A stretch of DNA of 23,712 nucleotides. It comes from Elusimicrobium simillimum (GTDB lineage Bacteria > Elusimicrobiota > Elusimicrobia > Elusimicrobiales > Elusimicrobiaceae). Positions 14,256 through 22,786 of this stretch are shown here, piece after piece. The position numbers and the translations under genes are program-made. The DNA lies in the NCBI RefSeq assembly GCF_049639735.1, contig NZ_JBEVVA010000001.1:1-23712 (forward strand), written 5' to 3'. How positions within the stretch are numbered: the first letter of the stretch is position 1; every line of letters begins with the position of its first letter. The notes beneath the pieces were generated by a model, which saw only the letters and a list, made by a program, of their open reading frames with translations, searched no databases and was not told where the DNA came from.

Positions 14256-14473
14256 AAAAAGCCCCGCTAAAAGCGGGGCGTATCAATGGGTAAAATTCAG
14301 GCAAGTCTTTTTTTAGCAAAGCTAAAATGCCTGAATTAGCTTTTGCAAGGCAAAAGCCCCGCTAAAAGCGGGGCGTATCAATGGGTAAAATTCAGGCAAG
14401 TCTTTTTTTAGCAAAGCTAAAATGCCTGAATTAGCTTTTGCAAAGCAAAAGCCCCGCTCACTTAGAGCGGGGC
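14256..14473. repeat. 95-bp tandem repeat of terminator plus hairpin, two and a part copies
   Basis: GCCCCGCTAAAAGCGGGGCG begins at 14261 and 14356, and a variant with the same arms (GCCCCGCT...AGCGGGGC) begins at 14451: period 95. Each full unit also holds ATTCAGGCA/TGCCTGAAT enclosing TAGC/GCTA. The third copy ends as a plain terminator just after the rpmE stop (minus strand), so the array probably grew from the rpmE terminator. The full copies differ by a single base in the parts I compared, so the expansion is recent. Confidence 0.85.
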
Positions 14474-14487
14474 TTAAAATATTTTTA

Positions 14488-14832
14488 TTATTTTGCTGCT
14501 TCTTTTTTAGCCTTTTTTACAGGAGCCTTTTTTTCATCACCGGCTACAATTATTTTTTTAATTTTAACGGGCGCTTTCATTTTGGCCTGGGCTTTAACCA
14601 CAGTTTTAGGTTTTCTTGCGATAAGTTTACCTTCTGAAGCGGCAAATTTTTTGTTAAATTTATCTACTCTGCCTTCTGTGTCCAACACTTTTTGCTTGCC
14701 TGTGAAGAAAGGGTGGCATTCTGAGCAAATGTCTAATTTAATTGACTTCATTGTGGAGCGTGTTGTAAATTTTGCGCCGCAGGCACAATTAACTTCCACT
14801 TCTTGATATTTTGGATGAATTTTTTCTTTCAT
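14488..14832 (-). CDS. rpmE: Ribosomal protein bL31 with lysine-rich C-terminal extension
   Basis: Component of the large ribosomal subunit. Starts MKEKIHPKYQEVEVNCACGA; C16, C18, C36 and C39 are the four zinc-ligand cysteines of the zinc-containing L31 form, and SIKLDICSECHPFFTGKQ and VDKFNKKF are family hallmarks. bL31 usually ends near residue 70; here about 40 further residues rich in Lys and Ala (KAPVKIKKI, KKAPVKKAKKEAAK) follow. Intact, with TGAGG 9 bases before the ATG and a TATAAT -10 on the minus strand (14870-14865). The terminator is the array at 14451-14473. Confidence 0.95.
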   Translation of the reverse strand: MKEKIHPKYQEVEVNCACGAKFTTRSTMKSIKLDICSECHPFFTGKQKVLDTEGRVDKFNKKFAASEGKLIARKPKTVVKAQAKMKAPVKIKKIIVAGDEKKAPVKKAKKEAAK

Positions 14833-14941
14833 TTTTTTGTAACCTCAATAAAATTTATTAATTTATTATACTATTTTTTGCCGTATTTTGTATAACATGA
14901 GTTAAGGCAGTTAAAAACACGGCAGATTTTAGTTAAATAAA

Positions 14942-14997
<56 letters not shown>

Positions 14998-15014
14998 CCC
15001 AAACAGGTGTTACC

Positions 15015-17271
15015 ATGAGTGAAGACAAAAATATGCAAGACCCTTTGATAGGCACCGTAATATCAGGCTGCGAGATTCTTGAGAAAATCGCCGTCGGCGG
15101 TATGGGGTCCGTCTACAAAGCCAGGCATAAGGCGCTTGACAGGATTGTCTGCGTAAAAATATTAAGCCCGTCTTTGGCGGAAGACCAAAAAGCCGTAACC
15201 TTATTTCTTACCGAAGCCCGCGCCATTGCCGAGCTTGACCACCCCAACATCGTCAACGTTTATAACGTTGGCAGAGAAAGGGGCCTTTATTTTATAGTAA
15301 TGACTTTTATTTCCGGGGACACAGTTTCTAACATTATACGCAGGCGCCCCAACCTGCCTATCGGGTTTATTTTAAACATTTTCCAAGGGGTTCTTAAAGG
15401 GCTTGCCGTAGCGCATGAAAAGGGTATTATCCACCGTGATATTAAGCCCTCTAATATTTTAATTAACGAGAAGCTTGAAGCAAAAATTGTGGACTTTGGC
15501 ATCGCCAAAAAAATAGAAAAAAACCAGTCCATGACAAAAACCACAGAGATGGCCGGCACAGCCTATTTTATAGCGCCGGAGCAGGCCCTTGGCGGCGTTA
15601 TTGATACCAGGGCGGACCTTTACTCCGCCGGCGCCACGCTTTATTTTATGCTTACGGGGCAATTTCCTTATAAGGGCAAAAACTCCATAGACATTATTCA
15701 AAAGCACATTCACGACCCTATTCCCAACCCCGGCGATATCAGAAAAGATATTCCCGCCTGGCTTTCTCTTGTCACACAAAAACTTATGGCCAAACGCCCC
15801 GACGACAGGTTTCAAACAGCCGAGGAAGTGTTGGACCATATAATGAAAATGCGCGCAGAAGACCAAATGAAAGTGCGCACAGGTCTTGACGCTGTGCTTG
15901 ATATAGGCACAGAGGTCCCGCTCCGCCTTCGCCCTGAGAAGACGACAACTACAGAGTCTCTTAGAATGAAACGCGCCACAAGAAGCGAGAGAATAACAAG
16001 AATTTCTTCTAAGCAAGCCATGACAACGGGTCCTAAAATGCCGGTGCTTGGTTCGCCCACCCAGTCGGCCAAGGCGGCCCCGCCTATGCCTGAGGAGGAA
16101 AAGATACATGAGAGAGGTCTGGCTATTGACGAAGTTAAAATGAAAGTTAAAGCCAGCGGCATTCCCGCCGCACTGGCTAAGGTTCTCATTCATATTCCTA
16201 TATTTTTGGTTGTATCTATAACAGCGGCTGTTGTGGCGGTCAAATTTGGCGCCGCGGCGGCATCAACGCTGGATGCTGAGACAAGCGCTACATTTTTTGG
16301 CGCGTTTAAGTATATAGGCAAACTTTCCACGCTTACCGCCGCGCCTCTTATTACCGTGCTTACGGCGCTTATGGCCTTTATAACTTTTTTGCTTGCTTGC
16401 ATGAAAGTTTACGCCCGTCACGCTTTAGGCGTATTTATGGTGATGGTGTGCGGATATTTGGCCGGGTTTTTTACGGCGGATGTTTCTTTTGCCGGCGCTT
16501 TTGCCAAGGGGCTTGGTAATATTGCGGCGCAGGATTACTGTCTTGTATACGCTTTAATAGGCGCCATACTTTCTTTAACGCTTATGTTTGGCAAGTCGTC
16601 GCCGTTTCCCGCGCGCATAATTTGCGGTGTTGCTATACTTATAACCATATATTCGTTTAAAGCGTTTTCCGCGCTGCCTATTGATCCTTCGGACGAGCCT
16701 TTTGTGTCATTACTTTTTACTGCGCGGTGCTTTTAACGCTGTCCTGCGTGGCTGTTGTGCTGCCAAGAACATTTGTTTTTAGCAGTTTGCTGCCCGCGTT
16801 TTTAATGACGCTCGCGCTGGCCAGTGTGGGCGGCTACCAAATATCAGGCAAAGTTTACGCTGATATAACCGCCGCAGGTAAAGTTATTGAAACCAAAAAT
16901 ATTAAACCTAAAGAGGGGGCTGGGCTTAAGTTTTCTAAGCCGGCGTTAGACCTTAACTTTGGTTCCAGTTTGCTTGGCATAGCAAAAATTGTAGAGGGCA
17001 GCACTTCCGCGGACAATAAAGAAGCGGATGATAAAAAAGCCGCTGCCGCCGCCCAAAAGGACCCTATAGCCGATTTTGTAAGTATTTATGAAACCCAAGC
17101 GATAAAAAAATGCGTTACGCTATATGGAAAAACGCCATTCTTACCCCGTTTGACCGGGTGGCTGAGCACAGCGCGCAAACCGCGGTTTTTAAATACGGTC
17201 TTATACTGTTACTCTTGTTTGCTAATATTTACTTTATAGTACATACTATTTTAAGACGTGATTTACGGTAA
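15015..17271 (+). CDS. Membrane-bound Ser/Thr protein kinase (frameshifted near the 3' end)
   Basis: Hanks-type kinase. Residues 21-280 are the kinase domain: GGMGSVYKA glycine loop, catalytic Lys48 (VCVKIL), Glu67 (FLTEARA), HRDIKPSN (Asp142), DFG (160-162) and APEQ. After a basic linker (~300-390) come about seven membrane spans, for example IPIFLVVSITAAVVAV, LITVLTALMAFITFLLAC and YALIGAILSLTLMFG. A T is missing near 16722 (restoring SLLFYCAVLLTLSC) and the frame slips near 17110 (restoring AIWKNAILTPFDRV), so the gene runs to TAA 17269-17271, about 752 residues, ending in one more span (YGLILLLLFANIYFIVH). There are no PASTA repeats, so cell-wall fragment sensing is not indicated. The PP2C gene follows 10 bases later. 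Confidence 0.9.
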
Positions 17272-17281
17272 TATTTGATAT

Positions 17282-18131
17282 ATGACCATTAGACTAAACT
17301 TTGCCGCTTACAGCGATATTGGTAAGATAAGAGAGAAAAATGAAGATATGGTGTTTATATCGTCTGAACTCCGTTTTGCCGCCGTCGCAGACGGCATGGG
17401 GGGCACAGCGCCGGGGAAATAGCCAGTAATCTTGCCATAACCACCTTTGTTGACACTCTTATAAAAATGGAAAGCGGCAAAATAGTAATACCCAAAGATT
17501 TTTTACCTGAAATGAACAAAATGGAACGCCGTTTGCTTATGGCGGCGGACTACGCCAATTATACCGTGTACAAAATGGCGCAGGATAACCAATGTACCGC
17601 ACCATGGGCACTACGCTCAGCTGCCTGCTTTTTGACAATAAAGACAGCGCCTACGCCATACATATTGGCGACACCAGAATATATCTTTTAAGAGACGGTG
17701 TTTTTACACAGCTTACCATAGACCATTCTTTAGCGGCAGAGCACGTGCGCCGCGGCCTGCTTACAAAAGCGCAGGCGGAAAAGTCCGCCATACAAAACGT
17801 GCTTACCCGCGCCATGGGCATTAAAAAAGACGTGGAGTTTGACATTTTGCAGTTTGGCGTGCTGGAGGGGGACGTAATATTTATGTGCTCTGACGGTGTG
17901 AATAAAGGCCTGGAAGATGAGGAAATAAAGCAGTACCTTATGAAAACAGGCAGAACATCGGTATCCAAAATTTGCAAAGCCATAGTAAGAAAAGCTAATG
18001 AAAAAGACGGCAAAGACAATATTTCCGCCGTTGTGGTACAGGTAATGCCGGAGCCCGGGTTTATTGAGACAAAATGGAACAAATTTAAAAAAAATGTTCA
18101 TAGGGCAAAAATAATAAAATACATTTTTTAA
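17282..18131 (+). CDS. PP2C-family Ser/Thr protein phosphatase (frameshifted)
   Basis: Metal-dependent phosphatase likely to reverse the adjacent kinase. Motifs in order: SDIGKIREKNED (conserved Arg and Asp), VADGMGGHSAGE once the base missing near 17407 is restored (metal-binding DGMGG), MGTTLSCLLF, IHIGDTRIYLLRDG, MCSDGVNKGL and DGKDNISAVVVQV (metal-binding Asp residues). A second slip near 17590 restores QDNQYRTMGTT. About 283 residues, close to the usual ~245 plus a basic tail (KWNKFKKNVHRAKIIKYIF). No signal peptide: cytoplasmic. Start at 17282 follows the kinase stop by 10 bases; no strong ribosome site, so translation may depend on coupling. Confidence 0.9.
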
Positions 18132-18200
18132 ATAAAATATCCACTGTATTTTCCTAATTTTTGTTAAAAATATTTGCCGTTTTTTAATGTAAAAAATTTC

Positions 18201-18280
18201 TGTAGGGGCGGAGCTAGTCTCCGCCCTATGCTTTCTATAAATATAAGTACAAAAGGGGCGGAACTAGCTCCGCCCCTACA
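18201..18280. mobile_element. MITE-like palindromic element (80 bp)
   Basis: Perfect 17-bp terminal inverted repeats: TGTAGGGGCGGAGCTAG (18201-18217) and CTAGCTCCGCCCCTACA (18264-18280). Each end can also fold on itself (GGGCGGA/TCCGCCC), so the element makes either one long or two short hairpins. There is no ORF inside and no obvious target duplication. It lies between the phosphatase stop and the groES promoter, in a gene-free stretch that otherwise (18132-18329) shows nothing. Confidence 0.7.
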
Positions 18281-18329
18281 ATAGACTGTTTTGTTGGTTT
18301 TGTGCCTGGAAAAGTTGTTGTGTTCTTTA

Positions 18330-18378
18330 TTAGCACTCTTTTGGCTGGTTTGACAATTATGAGATAATTTGATAAATT
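18330..18378 (+). promoter_or_regulatory. groESL promoter with degenerate CIRCE operator
   Basis: TTAGCACTC at 18330-18338 is the exact left half of the CIRCE element bound by HrcA. After the standard 9-bp spacer the right half reads GTTTGACAA (18348-18356), matching GAGTGCTAA at 5 of 9 positions. That degenerate half overlaps the -35 TTGACA (18350-18355), which stands 17 bp before a -10 TAAATT (18373-18378). HrcA control is inferred. Confidence 0.65.
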
Positions 18379-18466
18379 AGTTATAGGATAAGGAGTAAAA
18401 ATACTCTTTATACTAATCATACGTAGTAAAATCAATTTAAAAATATTAGTTGGGAGGTTAGCAAAT

Positions 18467-18758
18467 ATGTCAGACATTAATATAGTGCTCTTGGGGATAG
18501 AATTATAGTAAAACCCATAGAGCGTGAAGTTATGAAAAGCGTATTATCATACCCGATACAGCCAAAGAAAAGCCGATGGAGGGTGAAGTTGTAGCCGCAG
18601 GCCAGGGTAAACTGAAAGACAATGGGGAAAGATTACCCATGGACGTTAAAAAAGGCGACAAAGTGCTTTACGGCAAATATTCGGGCACAGAAGTTAAGAT
18701 TAACGATAAAAATTATCTTATCATGCATCAGGACGATGTCCTCGGTATTATTAAATAA
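18467..18758 (+). CDS. groES: Co-chaperonin GroES (frameshifted)
   Basis: 10-kDa chaperonin lid for GroEL. Start at 18467, with GGGAGG 10 bases upstream. The restored N-terminus is MSDINI, PLGDRIIVKPIEREVMKSG and IIIPDTAKEKPMEGEVVAAG; frame slips lie near 18490 and 18540. The second half is open: KKGDKVLYGKYSGTEVKIND, then YLIMHQDDVLGIIK. About 98 residues, normal length. Mobile loop (REVMKSGIIIPDTA) and roof hairpin are present. It is first in an operon with groEL. Confidence 0.93.
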
Positions 18759-18914
18759 AATTTAAAAAATTGAAATGGCCGGGGAAGGGTTTTTATCTTA
18801 TCGGTCCCGAAAGGAGGGACCTTGAATAGATTAAACAACACATTTTGTGTACATCACCCTCACCCGCGCCCTCTCCCCTAAGAGGGAGAGGGACAAAAAA
18901 GGAGAAAAACCAAT
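18759..18914. repeat. Repeat-filled groES-groEL spacer
   Basis: An unusually long gap for groESL. It has hairpin GGTCCC (18803-18808) with GGGACC (18816-18821), and CCCTCTCCC (18869-18877) with GGGAGAGGG (18884-18892) preceded by CACCCTCACCCGCGCC, the look of a common dispersed intergenic palindrome. The groEL ribosome site AAGGAG follows at about 18899-18904. The hairpins could lower groEL relative to groES or stabilise a processed message. Confidence 0.6.
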
Positions 18915-20531
18915 ATGTCGAAGCAGATTATTTATGGCGACGAAGCCAGGGCCAAAATGAAGGCCGGTATTGAAAAAGTAGCAAACGCAGTCAGCGTAAC
19001 ATTAGGTCCCAAGGGCAGAAGCGTAGTGTTGGAAAAGAAATTTGGTTCACCGTTAATTATAGATGACGGCGTAACAATAGCAAAAGATATAGAGTTAGAA
19101 GATAAATTGAAAATATGGGCGCGCAGCTTATACGTGAAGTAGCGTCTAAAACCAACGATATCGCCGGCGACGGCACCACAACAGCCACAGTGCTTACCCA
19201 GGCTATGCTTACAGAGGGTATTAAAAATATTACGGCGGGCGCCAACCCTACATTAGTTAAAAAAGGTATTGAAATGGCCGTAGAAGCTGTAAAAGCGGAA
19301 CTTGCCAAAATGCACAGGCCGTTAAAACCAAAGAAGAAAAAGCGCAAATTGCCACAATTTCAGCCAATGACCGCATGGTGGGCGAACTTATTGCCGAAGC
19401 CATGGAAAAGGTTGGCCACGAGGGCGTTATAACGGTAGAAGAGGGTAAAACAGCCACAACAGAACTACAGATTGTTGAGGGCATGCAGTTGACCGGTTAC
19501 ATTTCACCCTACTTTGTAACAGATTCCGAAAGAATGGAATGCGTACTGGAAGACTGCCAGATTATTTTGACAGACAAAAAAATCAGCTCTATGAACGAAC
19601 TTTTGCCTTTACTTGAAGGCATAGTTAAAAACGGCCGCAACTTTCTCATTATTGCCGAAGATGTTGACGGTGAAGCTTTAGCCACCTTGTAGTTAACCGC
19701 CTGCGCGGCACCTTAAGAGGCTGCGCCGTAAAAGCCCCGGCTTTGGCGACAGACGTAAAGAAATGTTAGAAGACATAGCTATTTTAACGGGCGGCACGGT
19801 AATTGCTGAAGAAAAAGGTTTAAAGCTTGAAACCGCTACCCCTGAAATGCTGGGCACCGCCAAAAGAATTGTTGTAGACAAAAAAACACAACAATAGTAA
19901 ACGGCGAAGGCGACAAGAAAAACATTGCCGCCAGAGCGAGCAGATTAGAAAACAGATTGAAAACTCTACCTCAGATTATGACAAAGAAAAACTGCAGGAA
20001 CGTTAGCCAAGCTTTCCGGCGGTGTTGCCGTAATAGCGGTGGGCGCGGCCACAGAAACTGAAATGAAAGCCAAAAAAGCCAAAGTAGAAGACGCTAAAAA
20101 CGCTACCAAACCGGTGTTGAAGAAGGCTTAGTTGCCGGCGGCGGCGTAGCTTTAACAAGATGCGAGCCCGCGCTTGAAGCTTTAAAGGCTGATAACGAAG
20201 ACGTTCAGACAGGTATTAACATAGTTAAAAAGGCCCTAACAGCCCCGCTTAGGCAAATTGCGGTTAACGCGGGCCTTGACGGTTCAGTCATAGTTGAAAA
20301 CGTAAGAAAAGCCAAAGGCAGCGAAGGCTTTGACGCCGAAACAGGCAAATACGTAGACATGATTAAAGAAGGCGTGGTTGACGCTGTGAAAGTAGTGCGC
20401 ATAGGGCTGGAAAATGCGGCCTCTATCGCCGGCACGGTACTTCTTACCGAAGCCTTAGTGGCCGACAAACCCGAAGAAAAGGGCGCGGCACCGGCCCATG
20501 CCCGGCGGCATGGCGGCATGGCATGATGTAA
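18915..20531 (+). CDS. groEL: Chaperonin GroEL (multiply frameshifted)
   Basis: 60-kDa chaperonin; ATP-driven protein folding with GroES. In order: ARAKMKAGIEKVANAVSVTL, GPKGRSVVLEKKFGSP, DDGVTIAKDIELEDKLKNMG, NDIAGDGTTTATVLTQAML (DGTTT nucleotide loop), VGHEGVITVEEGKT, MQLTGYISPYFVTD, APGFGDRRKEMLEDIAIL, LAKLSGGVAVIAVGAATETE, GLVAGGGVALTR. Single-base losses near 19107, 19316, 19687, 19738, 19886, 19945, 19998, 20107, 20489 and 20513. With them restored the gene runs 539 codons to TAA 20529-20531 and ends in a GGM-rich tail, the normal length for GroEL. An essential gene in this state shows that the breaks are sequence errors. Confidence 0.96.
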
Positions 20532-20543
20532 TAAGTTTTAAAT

Positions 20544-20573
20544 AAAAGGCGGCCTTTTCAGGCCGCCTTTTTT
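20544..20573 (+). terminator. groESL terminator
   Basis: AAAAGGCGGCCT (20544-20555) with AGGCCGCCTTTT (20560-20571), TTTC loop and further T. Twelve bases after the groEL stop. Confidence 0.95.
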
Positions 20574-20593
20574 ATTTAAAACTTTCCCCAAAT

Positions 20594-20785
20594 ATTTGAG
20601 TTATTTTGATTTTTATTTATTTGACACACCCGTCCGCCCTTTGGGCTCCTCGCGCAAAGTGTGCCAAATAAATAAAAATCAAAACTAATCTCAAATCTTC
20701 GGGGCCCCGGTAAAAATATAATATTTAAAAGTGTGCCCCACTCCGTAAAAATCAAAACTGCGCTCAAAATCTCGGCCCCGACTAA
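20594..20785. repeat. Long inverted repeat (~35-bp arms) plus partial third arm
   Basis: Left arm 20594-20629 (ATTTGAG ... TTTTTATTTATTTG ... CACAC) and right arm 20659-20696 (GTGTG ... CAAATAAATAAAAA ... CTCAAAT) are nearly complementary, with a GC-rich centre CCGTCCGCCCTTTGGGCTCC. A third, partial arm, 20731-20780, repeats the right arm loosely (GTGTGCCCC, TAAAAATCAAAACT, CTCAAAAT) and is followed by a GGCCCCG like the GGGGCCCCGG after the right arm. No ORF. MITE-like or a decayed palindromic repeat between convergent transcription units. Confidence 0.7.
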
Positions 20786-20809
20786 AAAATAAATTTTAAA
20801 ATAGATATA

Positions 20810-20843
20810 AAACCCTGGTAGAGAAAATTTCTCTCCCGGGGTT
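20810..20843 (-). terminator. Terminator of the minus-strand lipoprotein gene
   Basis: On the minus strand, AACCCCGGGAGAGAA pairs with TTCTCTACCAGGGTT (mismatches in the middle) and is followed by TTTATA. It lies 17 bases past the stop at 20861. Confidence 0.65.
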
Positions 20844-20860
20844 ATTGTGTGTTTAGCAAA

Positions 20861-21211
20861 TTATAATATTGAATTGCAGTCTACCATTTTGCCTTTATCG
20901 TTCATAATTTGGCATGTGCCAGACGAGGAATTGCCGCTTTGTGATTTGTAGGAAGGTCTTTTTGGGCGGAGGGCTGGCGCATTTTGTTTGAGTACGGCGC
21001 GGTTGTGTAGAGGCGGAAGAATTGCTTTCTAACGCGCTTATGTCAGGCTGTTTATATTGTATAGCTCTGCGGAATCAACGGCGTTTTTTAAATTGGAGTG
21101 GTAAGATTTAAGCGCGTTTTCCTGTTTTTGTTTAGGCTCTTCTTTCTTTTCACACGCCGCAAAAAATAATGTTGCCGTTAAAATTAAAAATAAAATAGAA
21201 TTTCTTTTCAT
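20861..21211 (-). CDS. Small lipoprotein, unknown function (frameshifted)
   Basis: Starts MKRNSILFLILTATLFFAAC: lipoprotein signal peptide with Cys20. The mature part begins EKKEEPKQKQENALKSYHSN, NLKNAVDSAELYNI, and after frame slips near 21045 and 21005 continues as ISALESNSSAST, NRAVLKQNAPALRPKRPSYK, SGNSSSGTCQIMNDKGKM and VDCNSIL. About 115 residues with two Cys near the end that could pair. No family recognised. Anchored in the inner or outer membrane, facing the periplasm. No close neighbour on the same strand: the next gene ends 26 bases before its start. Confidence 0.65.
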
Positions 21212-21236
21212 AATTTAAATATAGCAAAATAGCCGC

Positions 21237-21712
21237 TTAACTGCGGGATTTTATTATATCCTCAAGTATCGGCGCCAGCTTGGCGGCGGTTTTTTTATCA
21301 AAAATCATGAGAAATGATTTTTCTTTATATTCCACCGTGCATATGTAAGCGTAGCGCAGGCGGCCCTCATATTTATACACGTCTTTTACCGCGTCAAAGG
21401 GTATAAAAAAAGCGTCTGAAAACATGCCGAAGGGAACGCCGTTTCTATATATATCCCATGTCCCGCCAAGGTAATATTTTTAAGCCATAAAAAGAGTGTA
21501 AGAATTTTTGTAGGAAATGGTGCCGTCACTTTCGTCTTCTTTAAAATCTTTTACCACCCTACGCGGCGTAATTTAGTTTTTTCTCCGGTGGGTACTGTTT
21601 TTACGCTAAGTATTCTTGCCATTTCACGCAGGCCGGTCATCTGCATTGCCCTTAGCACAAACAATGCCATTGCTATTTTTATAAAAATTTTAATGATAAA
21701 TTTTATGCTCAT
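21237..21712 (-). CDS. Membrane-anchored protein, unknown function (frameshifted)
   Basis: Starts at ATG 21712-21710 as TAATG, overlapping the stop of the VOC gene. N-terminus MSIKFIIKIFIKIAMALFVL: one hydrophobic segment. Then MTGLREMARILSVKTVPTGE, slips near 21558 and 21482, giving KDFKEDESDGTISYKNSYTL, KYYLGGTWDIYRNGVPFGMF, FFIPFDAVKDVYKYEGRLRY and AAKLAPILEDIIKSRS. About 158 residues, with a mixed alpha/beta soluble part that recalls PH-like domains only in that it has regular strands and a final helix. Third gene of the Sel1-VOC operon. Function unknown. Confidence 0.6.
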
Positions 21713-22095
21713 TATTTACCCGCAACTATTTCCAGCTGGTTGCCGTCAGGGTCAAGCACGCATGACTCGTAGTAGCCGTCGCCTGTGGTTCTGGGGCGCT
21801 GAGTATGGTGTAGCCGTCTTTGGCCAGGCGGTTGGTAAGCGTGTCTACATCTGTTTTTGTTTTTACGCTAAAAGCTATATGTATAATGCCAAGGCTTTGC
21901 TGCGGCGCATTTTCGGTTATATCAGGGCGGGACATTATTTCCAGCCTGGCGCCGTTTTCAAACATAAGAAAATAAGTTTTAAGCCCTTTTGGGGTTATGG
22001 TACATAGAGTTAGAAGAGGCATTAAAATATTTTATGTAAAACAGTTTTAATGCCTCTAAATTAGCGGTATAAATAGCTATATGGTCTATTTTCAT
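21712..22095 (-). CDS. VOC-family (glyoxalase-like) metalloenzyme (frameshifted)
   Basis: Vicinal oxygen chelate protein. Starts MKIDHIAIYTANLEALKLFY with a metal-ligand His; then FENGARLEIMSRPD with a ligand Glu, LGIIHIAFSVKTKTDVDTLT with the second His, and, after a slip near 21800, APRTTGDGYYESCVLDPDGN followed by QLEIVAGK with the second Glu. The two beta-alpha-beta-beta-beta modules and four H/E/H/E ligands fit lactoylglutathione lyase or fosfomycin-resistance-like enzymes; the reaction is not determined. A slip near 21980 restores NPKKGLKTYFLMFENG. About 128 residues. Coupled through TAATG to both the Sel1 gene upstream and the membrane-protein gene downstream. Confidence 0.82.
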
Positions 22096-22746
22096 TACGG
22101 TTTTTTCATTCTAAATTTTGGCGGGGTAAACCACGCTCTTAGTTTTTCCTGGGCGTATGGGTCGCCCGCGTTAGCCGCTTCTCTTAAAATAGAGTAAGCC
22201 TTGTCTTTATCAGAGTAACGCCGTGCCCTAAAAAATACATTGTGCCAAGAGAAGTCTTGGCGTTGACAGAACCGTTTTCAACGGCTTTTTGGTAAAAATC
22301 TAAAGCTTTGGCAAAGTCTCTCTCAACGCCGCGGCCCATATAGTACATATTACCCAGGCGGTTAAGGGCGCGTTCGTCTTTTAACTCGGCCGCCGTTGTC
22401 ATCCACTCAAGCGCTTTTGCGGGGTTTTCTTTTACCCCTTGCCAAAATCATACATAAGCGCTATATTGTACGCGGCGCGGGCATTGCCTTTGGCGGCGGA
22501 CTTTTCAAACCACTTTGCCGCGTGCTTATAACTTTTTTTACGCCTATCCCGTCACGGTACATAATGGCGGCTTTATATTTGAAAATCAGGATTACCCAGT
22601 TTTGCAAAGTTTAAAGTTTCTTTAAACTGCGCTTTATTTTCCGCAGTTATTTCTGGCTGCACAAAATCAGTAGACGCTTCTTTATTGCACGCGCAATAGA
22701 AGACCACGGATAAAACCAGCAAAAATAAAATGGTGTATTTCCTCAT
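22095..22746 (-). CDS. Sel1-repeat lipoprotein (frameshifted)
   Basis: Starts MRKYTILFLLVLSVVFYCAC with a lipoprotein signal peptide. The mature part holds four to five Sel1-like repeats: YKAAIMYRDGIGVKKSYKHA, AKWFEKSAAKGNARAAYNIA, LMYDFGKGVKENPAKALEWM, RLGNMYYMGRGVERDFAKAL, SLGTMYFLGHGVTPDKDKAY, followed by AGDPYAQEKL. Such helical repeats act as protein-binding platforms. Slips lie near 22583, 22533, 22438 and 22213. About 217 residues. The stop and VOC start overlap as TAATG. The promoter at 22754-22782 puts transcription start at or next to the ATG, and no ribosome site is visible, so leaderless translation is likely. Confidence 0.8.
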
Positions 22747-22753
22747 ATTATAT

Positions 22754-22782
22754 ATGGTACTTTTATGTTTTTCTTATGTCAA
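22754..22782 (-). promoter_or_regulatory. Promoter of the Sel1-VOC-membrane protein operon
   Basis: On the minus strand: -35 TTGACA (22782-22777, consensus), 17-bp spacer, -10 TACCAT (22759-22754). The start codon is at 22746, 7 bases past the -10. Confidence 0.6.
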
Positions 22783-22786
22783 TTAT

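Noticed and set aside
14256..14473. Possible CRISPR array in the 95-bp repeats
   Set aside because: Two direct copies with a long identical unit and no unique spacers; no cas genes nearby. It is a tandem repeat.
14422..14806. Plus-strand ORFs opposite rpmE
   Set aside because: They are the complement of the lysine-rich bL31 gene and so become Phe/Leu-rich by base composition; not real membrane proteins.
15459..16193. A 244-codon open frame on the minus strand opposite the kinase gene
   Set aside because: It is antisense to a strongly supported kinase domain, has Cys/His-rich low-quality content and no ribosome site; a shadow of the GC-biased codons.
17651..18101. Two minus-strand open frames opposite the phosphatase gene
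   Set aside because: They overlap conserved PP2C motifs on the plus strand and resemble no protein family.
18915..20531. groEL as a true pseudogene
   Set aside because: All conserved motifs are intact between single-base losses at homopolymers; essential gene, normal length after restoration. Sequence error is the simpler reading.
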